NCBI GenBank assembly: GCA_947379895.1
Contig: CANCPA010000003.1
Coordinates: 1-64,000 of the forward strand
Length of the DNA: 64,000 bases
From: Chitinophagaceae bacterium
GTDB lineage: Bacteria; Bacteroidota; Bacteroidia; Chitinophagales; Chitinophagaceae
Direction of reading: 5' to 3'
In this document: in pieces, positions 51,630-62,146 of the stretch
Numbering within the stretch: the stretch's first letter is position 1
How the letters are laid out: every line of letters starts with the position of its first letter
Program-made: the position numbers and the translations under genes
Notes under the pieces: generated by a model
The model's input: the letters and a program-made list of their open reading frames with translations, nothing else
Told to the model about the DNA's origin: nothing
Database searches by the model: none

Positions 51630-52016
51630 AGGATTAATTTTTTTGTTTTATAGAATTCACCTTATTTAATAAACTTATTACAATGTTATTGAAAAAAAGT
51701 TAGCTAGAATATTTTTTTAGCGTTATTGCAAATTGAAGTATGTAATTTGATAACAAAGAGATTGAAATATTGGGTTCATCAAGAACAATAGTCTTTTGTT
51801 AAATTGAAATTAATGAATTGTTTTTTTTGTAAAGTAAAATTAATTTAAAAAAAAGTAAAACTGACTAACAAAATAAAAACATTGCTTATACGAAAAGCTT
51901 TTTCAGAATGTGATTTTTAAAATTTAAAATGAATAATCACACGGTATCTGCGTATATGAATATTGGCTTAGTAAATTGCGAAATAATATTTATTCATTCG
52001 ATATATCTCAATTTTC

Positions 52017-52622
52017 TTAAATTCTACTTAAAAGTTGTGCTAACATGGTAACTTTATTGATACCTAGTTTCTCAAATGCATTTTTCTTGTGAGATTTTAC
52101 TGTATCAGGTGAAATATTGTTTTTATCTGCAATTTCTTTAATGTCCATTCCATTTTGTAAATCTCTAATGGTATTTGTTTCACTCTCAGTTAATTTATAT
52201 TTCCTTTTCAAGGGGGCATATAGTTGATGATATATTTCTGTGTCGGTAGGAAATGTTTTTTCTCCATTCATCACTTTGTCTAGTAATGAAATTAGTAAAT
52301 CTTCATCTACCAATTTATTGATAACACCTGAAGCACCTAATAATTTCGCCTTCGATACTAGCCATTCATCAGCATGGGAAGTAATAAAAACAAATTTTGC
52401 TTTGCACTTTTCTTTCAGAATTAATAATGTGTCAATACCGTTAAGAATAGGCATTCTATAGTCTACCATTAACAAGTCAGGTTCCGTATTATTGATTAAA
52501 TCAAGCAATTCTTGACCATTTTTTGCAGTTCCAATTATTCTGTATTTGGAAGAAGAAGTTACCATTAATTCTAAACCTTTTAATACGGTAGGATGGTCGT
52601 CGGCAATGATTGTTTTTATCAT
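52017..52622 (-). CDS. NarL/LuxR-family response regulator
   Basis: REC DYRMPILNG; HTH DIKEIADKNNISPDTVKSHKKNAFEKL. Confidence 0.93.
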   Translation of the reverse strand: MIKTIIADDHPTVLKGLELMVTSSSKYRIIGTAKNGQELLDLINNTEPDLLMVDYRMPILNGIDTLLILKEKCKAKFVFITSHADEWLVSKAKLLGASGVINKLVDEDLLISLLDKVMNGEKTFPTDTEIYHQLYAPLKRKYKLTESETNTIRDLQNGMDIKEIADKNNISPDTVKSHKKNAFEKLGINKVTMLAQLLSRI

Positions 52623-52642
52623 GGTTATTTATTTATGTTTAA

Positions 52643-54550
52643 TTATAATGGAATTGTGATGATCATTTTACAACCTATATTGATTTCAGAGCTGATTTCA
52701 AATTCCCCTTTGAGAGAATCCGCCCTTACTTTCATCGAAAAAAGCCCCTTCCCTAATTTTTCATGATCAATATTAAAACCTTTTCCGTTGTCTTTAATAA
52801 TAATTACAATAGATGAAGTACTAATATTGAGTTGTATTGATGCATTTGTTGCTTCAGAATGTTTGATAATGTTATTTATTGCCTCGAGTATTATTCTAAA
52901 AATATTGATGTTTATCATACTAGGTAAGGTTTCAGGATTCCCTATGTACTCAAAATTAAAATTGATACTGCTATGGGTATTCAGTAATGCTAATCTTTGT
53001 TGAATGAGTGCAATTAGTCCTTTGTCTTCAATGTTAATGTGTGCAAGCGTGTGGGTAATATGCCTAATATTATCAGCCATATCCGTAATTAAGTCTTTCA
53101 TTTCAATTATTAATGTTTCATCAATTGGCTTACCCACATTCTCATTTATTTTTGCTATCCGATCTGTCAGCATTTTTAAACCTAGAAAGTCATTACCTAA
53201 TTGGTCATGTAAATCTTCAGAGATTTTGACACGTTCCATTTCTTGCGCGTGTAAGACCGATTGTCCTACACTCTTTTCTATATCCCTTTTTTCTTGGGTT
53301 AGCTTTTTTGCATTAAGTTTCAAGAAGCGATGGTGATAAGAGAAAAATAAGGTTTGTAATAATAATTCTACTGCAAGCCCAACCATCATATTACCAGGTT
53401 CAATATGGTATATCATGAATTTAAAATAACCATTTATCACAAAACTAATAAACCCTGAAATAATTAGAAATGCGGAAATGAAGTACAGGATGTGTGCAAT
53501 GTTTTTTTTGATGCAGCCAGCTAAAATAAAACCAATAAAAAGGATGTAAGAAATTAATGCTAGGATAGTAGCTAGATTTCGAATGCTCAGTACAATTGCA
53601 TGACTACTTTCCCAAAATAATAATGGAACAATAAATAAGGCAACTAGTGAAAGAACAGTAGCTTTTAGCCATTGTATTAAACGGTAGGTTTTGTTGAAAG
53701 TTAATTTGAGCTCAGTAAATTCCTCGAAAACGTTGATAGCAAAGAAAATTGATAATGCTAAGAAAGTGTTTTTAGGAATTAATACAATCAAATGATGTAA
53801 CCACGCAGGCAAAAGCATTGCATCGTATAATAATTCTACTACATTAAACATACTAATTGAAGTGACATAGAAAAATTGCCACAGATATAGTCGTTTTTGG
53901 GTGAATGCCCACACTAAAAAGTTAAATAACAAAGCAAATAGGAAGAAGCCAAAATACCTGCCAACTAAAAAGCTATAATCCATTTCATATTGAAATATGT
54001 CATCAGGTGTTGTGACATCTGTAGGAACATACATTTGATTAGACGTAGTAATGTTGCATTTAGCCAATAACTTAACCGTTTGTCCGTGAGATAAAAGCAC
54101 TTTAAAGCTAACACATCTTACAGGCAAGCCACGTTTAGAGGTAGGAGTTGCGGTACTATAGCTGCCTATTACTTGAGGGTGGGTGGCATCAGTGATATTA
54201 TAAACCGTAAAAAGGATACCGTCTTCATAAAAGTTCCAAGTTATTGGAAAGTCGATAGTTGTATCATTTTTTATATTAAGAGCCATCCAATAAGGTCTAT
54301 CTGTTTCAGCTTCGTTTAGAACTGAGCATTTTGTGTTTTTCTTAAAGTGGCCTTGTTGTAATTGAATAATCGCATTTTCGATTGTACCCGTATTGTCATC
54401 TTTTAGGAATAGATAATATTTACGTAGATGTGGTTCATAAATACCAGGTTTCATAATAAGTGTATCCGATGAACTGGCAAAACACTGCAATGAAGAACAG
54501 AATAGCAAGCAATAAATAATTAATAAACCCTTTGGTATCTTATTTCGCAT
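52643..54550 (-). CDS. Sensor histidine kinase, 7TMR-DISM + HisKA_3 type
   Basis: 7TM region; SEDLHDQLGNDFLGLKML; DNGKGFN. Confidence 0.9.
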   Translation of the reverse strand: MRNKIPKGLLIIYCLLFCSSLQCFASSSDTLIMKPGIYEPHLRKYYLFLKDDNTGTIENAIIQLQQGHFKKNTKCSVLNEAETDRPYWMALNIKNDTTIDFPITWNFYEDGILFTVYNITDATHPQVIGSYSTATPTSKRGLPVRCVSFKVLLSHGQTVKLLAKCNITTSNQMYVPTDVTTPDDIFQYEMDYSFLVGRYFGFFLFALLFNFLVWAFTQKRLYLWQFFYVTSISMFNVVELLYDAMLLPAWLHHLIVLIPKNTFLALSIFFAINVFEEFTELKLTFNKTYRLIQWLKATVLSLVALFIVPLLFWESSHAIVLSIRNLATILALISYILFIGFILAGCIKKNIAHILYFISAFLIISGFISFVINGYFKFMIYHIEPGNMMVGLAVELLLQTLFFSYHHRFLKLNAKKLTQEKRDIEKSVGQSVLHAQEMERVKISEDLHDQLGNDFLGLKMLTDRIAKINENVGKPIDETLIIEMKDLITDMADNIRHITHTLAHINIEDKGLIALIQQRLALLNTHSSINFNFEYIGNPETLPSMININIFRIILEAINNIIKHSEATNASIQLNISTSSIVIIIKDNGKGFNIDHEKLGKGLFSMKVRADSLKGEFEISSEINIGCKMIITIPL

Positions 54551-54654
54551 AATTAGTTGGTTGAAAATTTTAGCACATTTTTTTTAATGCAATAAGGGTT
54601 AAACAAATATAATGAAAATCTTTTATTTACGAAAAAGGAAAATGAAGACAATAT

Positions 54655-54682
54655 AAAATCTCACCCAAAAGGGTGAGATTTT
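54655..54682. promoter_or_regulatory. Perfect palindrome, copy 2: aaaatctcaccc aaaa gggtgagatttt
   Basis: Same arms as copy 1; divergent intergenic region between the kinase gene and 54725. Confidence 0.7.
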
Positions 54683-54724
54683 GTATTGTTTTTTTGACAA
54701 ATTTTGTAATCTAAAAAGTTTAGT

Positions 54725-55300
54725 TTGAAAATAGTAAGTTTAATCGTAGTTATTATATTGTTTTCAAGTTGTGCTACCATTTTTGGTGGTAGTAGTTATA
54801 TAGCACATGTTAAAGTTGATAAACATCCTTTAGCAAGAATTTCATATAATGGGAAAGAGAAAGGTGTGGGAGATGCTTTTTTTAAAGTTAAGCGAAGGAA
54901 TGCCAATTTGTTAGCAATCATTGTAAAAGATAGCGGATGTGAAACGCAAGTATTTAATTATACACATAGAAATTTAAGAGTATGGCCACTTGCGTTACCT
55001 TTAGGATTTGCAACTCCAATAAGTATATTAACTGCTGCTATTTCTTCAGCAAACTCATCTGCAGAAAATTCTGAAGGCAATCCAATAGGTTCTGCAGACC
55101 CTAGTGTATTTCCTGTTACTTTCATTGGAACATTAATTTTTATTGCAGGGCCCATTGTGATTCCCGATTTGATTACAGGGGCATATTGGCAGCCTGATGT
55201 AGCAGCGGAAAAAGGTGTGACAAAACAAAGCGGCAAATATTTTAATTACAATATCGATTATACAGGATGTAAAGTAAAAGACAGTTTGATAATAAAATAG
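54725..55300 (+). CDS. Hypothetical lipoprotein
   Basis: VVIILFSSCATIFGG lipobox; TTG start in track. Confidence 0.65.
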   Translation: MKIVSLIVVIILFSSCATIFGGSSYIAHVKVDKHPLARISYNGKEKGVGDAFFKVKRRNANLLAIIVKDSGCETQVFNYTHRNLRVWPLALPLGFATPISILTAAISSANSSAENSEGNPIGSADPSVFPVTFIGTLIFIAGPIVIPDLITGAYWQPDVAAEKGVTKQSGKYFNYNIDYTGCKVKDSLIIK

Positions 55301-55774
55301 TTAATATTTAGGGTATAAATTATTTTGATTTACATGATGATAATATAATAATTATTAGAGTGATAATAATGTCATCAGGAACTATATTATTATTTATCAC
55401 AATTTTTATGTTGAAAATGTTCGAAAATAAAACTATTTATAAAAATAGGTATAACTATTCTTTAAAAAAATTTAGAGTAGCAATATCTTTAAAGATATTA
55501 AAAAATTTATCGCTTAATTCTACATAATTGTACAAGTTAATGTCCTAACAATCTAAATTATAAGGGCATTAATTTTAAAGGAAATAGTTTGAGTTAGTTT
55601 ATTTTGATAGACTGTTTAAATTTCGAGGACTAGTTACACTTAAGATTTTAAAATGAGACTAAGTGATGTTGCATAGATTGTGTTTTTATAAGTATTGTAT
55701 ATAAATGAAAAAATCGTCTTTTTTATCAAAATAATTATAGGTGCTTAAAATAAGATTGTACCTATTTTTAATTT

Positions 55775-55822
55775 AAAATAATGGTCGGAATTGAAGAAAC
55801 TAAGTTTTCCGACCATTATTTT
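55775..55822 (-). terminator. Terminator hairpin of the 55857 gene
   Basis: aaaataatggtcggaa...ttccgaccattatttt. Confidence 0.8.
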
Positions 55823-55856
55823 AATGGTTATGAAATTTGTAATACATCTATTGTCA

Positions 55857-58800
55857 CTAATCAAACTTACATAAGTCAGTAATAAATTGACTACTTCCAT
55901 CTGTAATCCAAGCATCTAATTGTGCAGGATCCTTCAATTGTTGTCCCCTCATTCTAGGCACCACCATATAGCCACATTTAATATCAGTCAAGGCAGTCAT
56001 ATCTGTCCAAAGCTTTTCAATTTGTGCTACAGGGTAAATGTCTTCCTGACCATGCCCCCACCTATATTTAACTTCCTTGATAGTTACATAAGTCGGCATT
56101 CTTTGAGCAAGTTTTCTTACCGCTTTAGCCAATTGGGCTTCATCTGCATTTTGTAAATCTGCACGGGTTAGTCCAAAGAGTTTTAATAAAGGATCTATTT
56201 GAATCCAAGTAGTGTTTGAATTGTAATAACTCAATTTCAATTCATCCTCCTCATGTGGCTGTGCCAAGCCTTCCAATAAACGTGCATGACCATTTACCAA
56301 TGCTAAGCCACCCCCTCTATCTTCAATTCTTCTAGGAATAACTTCAAAGGTTAATACATTTTTGGAGGCAAGATGATAACCTAAAGCAATCGGGTCAATA
56401 TCAGCACCAAGCGTATCAATATTATGCAGTATTATTGTTTGAATAGAAGGATTTTCCTTTAATAGTTTCGCTAAAACACCATTACGAATTAAATTAGATA
56501 CCTCGTACCAATGTCCTAAAGGAGAAAATCTTTGTGCGGCAATATTATCCACATAGTCAGCACCTTCGCCCTTTTTCTTCGCCCAACCAATGAGGGTATT
56601 CCTAACAGCTTCCCTTACCTTTTGTTTGTTTTCATCCAATGTTTCTTGAGGCATTTCCTCCCACAAGAAGCGTAAATCGCGTTCTGTTGGTACAAAGCGC
56701 TGCCCAATTGAACGCCCAGTAGATAAGTATGCAGCACCCTTATAACCATAGTTGTTTTGTTGTTTCAGCTTTCTTTCAATTGAAGAATGTGTCAAATAAC
56801 TTGTTGCAACTATATGTGGAATATTCACTTTGTATTCTTCAGATATTCTTCTTGTTTTAGCAAAGTGCAATTCAAGAAAACTCCGATGTCTACCTTTGAT
56901 TTCAACAAATGGATTGATTGCTTTAATTACACCTGCTCCCTTTGTCCAGCGACTTCCAACTCCTGCAGCCAATGTCAAAACAGCAACAGTACCCTTAACA
57001 ATGTTTTCGACACCTTCTGCCTTATACTTTTCGCCATCAGAATACTTCCCTATTGAATCGCCGGAAATATCTTGAATCAGGGTTTCTGCAGGTAATCTAT
57101 TTCTCGATAATCCAATACGCCCCTTAATTAAATCTTCTCTAATTTCTTCATGTTGTATAAAGTCGAATCCATTTTCTTTTTTCACCGCATCTGCCTTATC
57201 ATCTTCGGTACTTCTATTTCCTTGAACAGAAGGATCGGATACCTTAAATAAATTACTGACAATGGTTCTCAATAACGGATAGGCTACATTGTTACTATCT
57301 GTTTTTAGGGTATAGAAATCAATTTCTGCCCTACGTAGATAGGGTATAGTTGCAGCCTCCTTTTTAACCAACTCAGAAACATGAATTCCATAATACTGAT
57401 CAGGCATCAATGCATCGTTACCTTCTAATAAAGTAGACCATGTGCCTCTATGATTAATTTTCCAATCATATACAACGGGTTCAACTGCAAAAGGTAGTGA
57501 ATCAGATAATTCCTTTTTGGTTTGTTTGATTATTTCTAAAACCTTTTCTTTCGATTGATTTTTTTCAGGGTTAATGAACATTCCCATTCCGCCACCCGAC
57601 ATTCCTCCAAGCATTAGGAAACCATAATAATCGTCGCCAAATTCTGCTTTTGCTTTTGCAATTATTTGTTCGGTAAAGAAAGTAGTAGCAAAAGGAATAA
57701 TACGTTTGATAGCTTCATAGAAATTCTTCTCTGTGCTATTCCCTAATTTTTTTATATCTCCTTCTTGAATTGCCTTTTTGATGTCTTCAAAAATTTGATT
57801 AGTATGTTGTCTTGCTTCCCATTCGTTTTCACCCCTCAATAAATACTTCTCTGTCACCATTTCTAATACAGGTCCTACATTAGAGGCCATTCCGCCATGC
57901 ATCAAGACAAGAGATTTCATAATTTTCTCTTCCATTTCAGGATGAATCGCTTCACCACCAAACACTGTATGTTGTGGTAGGAGAGTACCACGACTTATAT
58001 TAAATTCGGGATCTCCTAATTTAGAAAAAGTACCTTCAATAGCCTTTATTCCAGGCCATACACCACCAGAATCCTGCCATCCTCCACCAGAACCTCCAAT
58101 CCATTCTCCTAGTATTGCCCTCGATGCAACTAGTCTTCTCTCATGTTCTAATAATGGCCCTTCGGTGTTCTTTGTTTGGCAAGTTGCCCTCATCAAAACG
58201 CTAATAATAGATCCCAATAAATTAGTGGACACTGCAAATCGTGATCCTTTTGGTATATCGTTCACCTTTGTCACTAATTCAATTCCCATTCCGGGTGCAA
58301 CAACCTTTGCCAAAATATCGGCTAATGATTGATTAGTACCTTCAAATGATGGAGGAATTAAACCTGAGGCAATAACACCTGCCTTAACTAAGCTTAGGTA
58401 ATCATTACCGAAATTAAATAAATCCTCTAGGTCAGCGATATCTTTGGTTGTATCCAAATCAATACTCGTAATTCTAATAACAGGCTCAGTAATGATTCTG
58501 ACAAAGCTATTTAAAGGCGGTCTGATTGTTTTATCCCTTCCAAAAACACCTAAGTCAATCGATAAATTAATCACTCTAGCACCTTCGGGATAATCCATTC
58601 CTAAGAAAAAAATATCCGACCATCCACTATGTGTTAAGTCCATACGAACAGATGTCTGTTCATGTAAAATGGGGTAAAATAGGGAATCTTCCTTTCTGAC
58701 AAATAGAGAAGGATGAATTTTTATGGCATGTTCTTCCTTATGACCCACTCTAAACATCCATTGATTGCCCTTACTGCTACGAACACTTTTGCGAACTTGA

Positions 58801-59189
58801 TTGGCAAGTATCTGAAAGGATAATTGATGGTATCCATCTGCCAAGGCACTCAATAAAGCTGCATTCGGACCCTCATTTTTTACCCCTGTAAGAAAAACAT
58901 TAATGGCACTCTCAAAACGTCTTCCCAATAAATCCTCAAACCCCTCATAATTAATGGTTCCTGCTTGCGGAATTGAAGTATCTTCTGCTAAGAAAAAACG
59001 GAATCCTGCATATAGAAATAAAATTGCCCGCACTTTTTCATATAGATTAGGCGTATTTTTTCTAAACTCTTCAAGTTCTAATAATAATGAAAGTAATTCT
59101 TTTGAGGTAAATGATGAAGCGAGTTTATAAAATGAACGATTCCGTTTTTCGGGTTCTTTAGAGACTATCGTTTCAATAAATATATTCAT
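55857..59189 (-). CDS. GHMP-kinase-like domain fused to UDPGP-type nucleotidyltransferase
   Basis: N-half GGSGGGWQDSGGVWPG and LGGMSGGGMG (GHMP); C-half LTLAAGVGSRWTKGAG...EIKGRHRSFLELHF (pyrophosphorylase). Confidence 0.75.
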   Translation of the reverse strand: MNIFIETIVSKEPEKRNRSFYKLASSFTSKELLSLLLELEEFRKNTPNLYEKVRAILFLYAGFRFFLAEDTSIPQAGTINYEGFEDLLGRRFESAINVFLTGVKNEGPNAALLSALADGYHQLSFQILANQVRKSVRSSKGNQWMFRVGHKEEHAIKIHPSLFVRKEDSLFYPILHEQTSVRMDLTHSGWSDIFFLGMDYPEGARVINLSIDLGVFGRDKTIRPPLNSFVRIITEPVIRITSIDLDTTKDIADLEDLFNFGNDYLSLVKAGVIASGLIPPSFEGTNQSLADILAKVVAPGMGIELVTKVNDIPKGSRFAVSTNLLGSIISVLMRATCQTKNTEGPLLEHERRLVASRAILGEWIGGSGGGWQDSGGVWPGIKAIEGTFSKLGDPEFNISRGTLLPQHTVFGGEAIHPEMEEKIMKSLVLMHGGMASNVGPVLEMVTEKYLLRGENEWEARQHTNQIFEDIKKAIQEGDIKKLGNSTEKNFYEAIKRIIPFATTFFTEQIIAKAKAEFGDDYYGFLMLGGMSGGGMGMFINPEKNQSKEKVLEIIKQTKKELSDSLPFAVEPVVYDWKINHRGTWSTLLEGNDALMPDQYYGIHVSELVKKEAATIPYLRRAEIDFYTLKTDSNNVAYPLLRTIVSNLFKVSDPSVQGNRSTEDDKADAVKKENGFDFIQHEEIREDLIKGRIGLSRNRLPAETLIQDISGDSIGKYSDGEKYKAEGVENIVKGTVAVLTLAAGVGSRWTKGAGVIKAINPFVEIKGRHRSFLELHFAKTRRISEEYKVNIPHIVATSYLTHSSIERKLKQQNNYGYKGAAYLSTGRSIGQRFVPTERDLRFLWEEMPQETLDENKQKVREAVRNTLIGWAKKKGEGADYVDNIAAQRFSPLGHWYEVSNLIRNGVLAKLLKENPSIQTIILHNIDTLGADIDPIALGYHLASKNVLTFEVIPRRIEDRGGGLALVNGHARLLEGLAQPHEEDELKLSYYNSNTTWIQIDPLLKLFGLTRADLQNADEAQLAKAVRKLAQRMPTYVTIKEVKYRWGHGQEDIYPVAQIEKLWTDMTALTDIKCGYMVVPRMRGQQLKDPAQLDAWITDGSSQFITDLCKFD

Positions 59190-59194
59190 GTCTA

Positions 59195-59300
59195 ATAGTT
59201 ATTAATGGTTAGTTGTTAGTGTTTAGTTATTAGTTGTAAGTGGAAGTCGTATTAAGTTTACTTAATAACTAACCACTAACTACTAATAACTAACAACTAA
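59195..59300. repeat. Imperfect inverted repeat of gttagt/actaac motifs filling the intercistronic gap
   Basis: ggttagttgttagtgtttagttattag ... ctaataactaacaactaa. Confidence 0.75.
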
Positions 59301-60232
59301 TGATTTGCTTCTGCAATTAATTCGACTAGTGTAGATAACGTTTCAGATTTACCCACTCCCGCTAGGCCTAATGCTACTTGTGCACGCAATAAACCGTGTT
59401 TACGGCTTAAGTCGTAACGTGAACCCTTAATTTCTGTTGCAAGATACTTTTCCTTTGTAGCTAACTCTTGTAATGCAGGTGTCAATTGCAATAACTCATT
59501 ATCTTTCACTTGGTTTCTAATCAAGTCAAATACATTAGCCGTAAGAACATGCATTCCAAAAAGACATAAATAATAACCTACTCTTAAGCCAGGTGTTTGT
59601 AGTTCTAATTCAGCAATGCTTAAAGAAGGTTTTTCAATAATTTTTTCTATTTGATAAAGATTTCCAACTCCAGGCAATTGTTTTCCTGTAAGGGTACCAT
59701 AGCGAGTTATTTGATGTTCAATAGTAGGATTTACTGCTGATACAGCGCAATTTTCACTTATTGCGATATCAATTAATTGAGCAGCACATCGCTTGTTCTT
59801 ATTTTGAGAGACATATATATAGTCGCCTAAAAGCAAAAGAAAAGGTTCTCCATTTACAAAGGATTCAGACCTTAAAACTGCATCTCCATAACCAAGTGCT
59901 TCTTTCTGTTCTACAAAAATAGTGTTTGCTAATAAATAGGTTATTCTTTCCGCTTGTGTTTTAGCCCAATCTACATCATGAAACGACTTAGTCAAATTAC
60001 TCCTTAATGATTCAAAAGAACTTTTATAGCGTTCACCATCTCCAGGTGCACATACAATACAAATTTCTTCTATTCCACTTTCAAAGGCTTCTTCAGCAAT
60101 GATTTGAATGACAGGTTTGTACAAACCATCAATATCCATAACTGGTAACATCGCCTTTTGAATGGTATCTGCAACAGGATATAGTCGTCCTCCTCTTGCT
60201 GCGGCTGTTATAACTGCTTTTTTAATGCGCAT
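59297..60232 (-). CDS. GalU-like sugar-1-phosphate nucleotidyltransferase (divergent)
   Basis: KKAVITAAARGGRLYPVADTIQKAMLPVMD; LLLLGDYIY. Confidence 0.8.
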   Translation of the reverse strand: MRIKKAVITAAARGGRLYPVADTIQKAMLPVMDIDGLYKPVIQIIAEEAFESGIEEICIVCAPGDGERYKSSFESLRSNLTKSFHDVDWAKTQAERITYLLANTIFVEQKEALGYGDAVLRSESFVNGEPFLLLLGDYIYVSQNKNKRCAAQLIDIAISENCAVSAVNPTIEHQITRYGTLTGKQLPGVGNLYQIEKIIEKPSLSIAELELQTPGLRVGYYLCLFGMHVLTANVFDLIRNQVKDNELLQLTPALQELATKEKYLATEIKGSRYDLSRKHGLLRAQVALGLAGVGKSETLSTLVELIAEANH

Positions 60233-60623
60233 GAATTAAATTTTTGTTGATTTATTAAGCAAAAAGTTGATAGTAATAAAATTGTATATTGATACTATCA
60301 CTGCAAATTAACAGATTGTTTTATGAAATAAATCAAAGAAATGTTTTGATATTCTTGATTTTGTAAATGGCTTAAATTGATATTAATATAGTGTAGGAAT
60401 TTTATATAATTTTCAGATAATTGGATTTAGAGTTTAGCTAATTGACTAAATTATGCATTAAATGGAGAAATTTAAGATTTAATAGTAAGTTACTAAAGGT
60501 CTAAAGTTCAAAGTTAATCTTGTATTTCGCAAATACAAGAAGTATAAATTTCTAACAATAAAAAAGTTTAATCATAAAAAAAGGGAAATAACTCCATTTT
60601 TTTGCTAAATATTGAATTAGAAT

Positions 60624-62126
60624 TTAAACATTATTTTTTATGATATTTAATAGTTCATTAGGATTAAATGGCTTAGTAATAAATCCATTCATTCCAACTT
60701 GATCAGCTTTTTCTTGAATATCGATTGATATTGAAGCAGTTAAAGCGATTATTGGAGTATTTGTATTAAATTTTCTAATCTCTTGGGTTGCAGTATAACC
60801 ATCCATTACAGGCATTTGAATATCCATCAAAATCAAATCATATTCATTTGATTGAACTTTTCCTACGGCAATAAATCCATTCTCCGCTTTATCAACTTTG
60901 GCATTCCAATTATTAAGCATCATTTCTGCAACAAAAATGTTGAATTCAACGTCTTCAACAAGCAAAATTCTAAGACCATTTAAATCAGAAACACTATTAT
61001 TAGATTGTGGTAATTCTTTCTTTTGAGTATCACTATTCTTGAATCTTAATTTAAAGAAAAACTTTGAGCCTTTTCCTACTTCACTTTCAAGATTAATTTC
61101 ACTTCCTTGTAGCAGTAATAATCTTTTTATTATCGTTAATCCAAGCCCTGACCCACCATATTCACGAGTAATATTGTTATTAGCTTGAGTAAATCTTTCA
61201 AAAATTAGATTTTGTTTATCTTCAGGTATACCTATACCTGTATCTGCCACTTCAAAATATAAATCAGAGTATGAGGAGGTCTTTTTAATCAATTGTGCAG
61301 TTACCTTAACTGTACCTTTTCTTGTAAATTTAACAGCATTTGAAATAAGGTTATTTAATATTTGACCTAATCGAAGGTCATCTCCCTTCACAAAATCAGG
61401 GATGTCATCATCAATCATAATTTTTACAACATTTCCTTTTTCCTCTGCCCGCACCTGATTAGCTAATTTAAGATTCTTAAGAAATGCTTTGATTTCTATG
61501 TCCTTTTCGCTAAAACTAATTAAGCCTTCTTCCATTTTACTGAAGTCAAGCACATCATTAATTAAACTCAATAAGTTTTCAGAAGAAATTTCCATGACCC
61601 TCAATAGTTCTTTTTTAACATCATCAAGCCCCGTATGATATTTAAAAAGTGATATTGTACCAATGATTGCATTAAGTGGAGTTCTAATTTCATGACTCAT
61701 TATACTTAAAAACTCACTCTTTGCAAAAGCAGCTTTTTCTGCAACAACCTTTGCTTCAATTAATTCATTTTCAAGTGTTTTTGACTTTTTAATCAATTCA
61801 GAAAGAAATGAAATTATATTGATAATGTTGTCGTCCCCATCCGAAAATTCGTTAGCCCTATCAGGTGCTAAATGTATAATTGCATCTTTTAGTTTCTCAA
61901 TAGATTTTTTAGTGATTTCATTTTGGGCCTTCAAATTTTCAGTTACTATCAAATACTCTTTTTCGCTGATTGTAAATGCATGTTCCGTAATTTTTTTATC
62001 TCTTTCAAACGTTGAATAATGACTGCTAAGTGTATTTAGTAAGCCAACAAAATTAGCATCATCCTGATTGTAACCATCAGGGTAATATTTGCTTAAAAGA
62101 TTCTCTATAATTTTATGAAAGGCCAT
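60624..62126 (-). CDS. Hybrid sensor histidine kinase / receiver
   Basis: MSHEIRTPLNAIIG; YGGSGLGLTI; REC LILMDIQMPVMDG. Confidence 0.95.
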   Translation of the reverse strand: MAFHKIIENLLSKYYPDGYNQDDANFVGLLNTLSSHYSTFERDKKITEHAFTISEKEYLIVTENLKAQNEITKKSIEKLKDAIIHLAPDRANEFSDGDDNIINIISFLSELIKKSKTLENELIEAKVVAEKAAFAKSEFLSIMSHEIRTPLNAIIGTISLFKYHTGLDDVKKELLRVMEISSENLLSLINDVLDFSKMEEGLISFSEKDIEIKAFLKNLKLANQVRAEEKGNVVKIMIDDDIPDFVKGDDLRLGQILNNLISNAVKFTRKGTVKVTAQLIKKTSSYSDLYFEVADTGIGIPEDKQNLIFERFTQANNNITREYGGSGLGLTIIKRLLLLQGSEINLESEVGKGSKFFFKLRFKNSDTQKKELPQSNNSVSDLNGLRILLVEDVEFNIFVAEMMLNNWNAKVDKAENGFIAVGKVQSNEYDLILMDIQMPVMDGYTATQEIRKFNTNTPIIALTASISIDIQEKADQVGMNGFITKPFNPNELLNIIKNNV

Positions 62127-62146
62127 ATTAATTAATTTATAAACAG

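Noticed and set aside
56787-57075. Overlapping plus-strand ORFs opposite the GHMP/UDPGP gene
   Set aside because: Antisense frames with no recognisable motifs.
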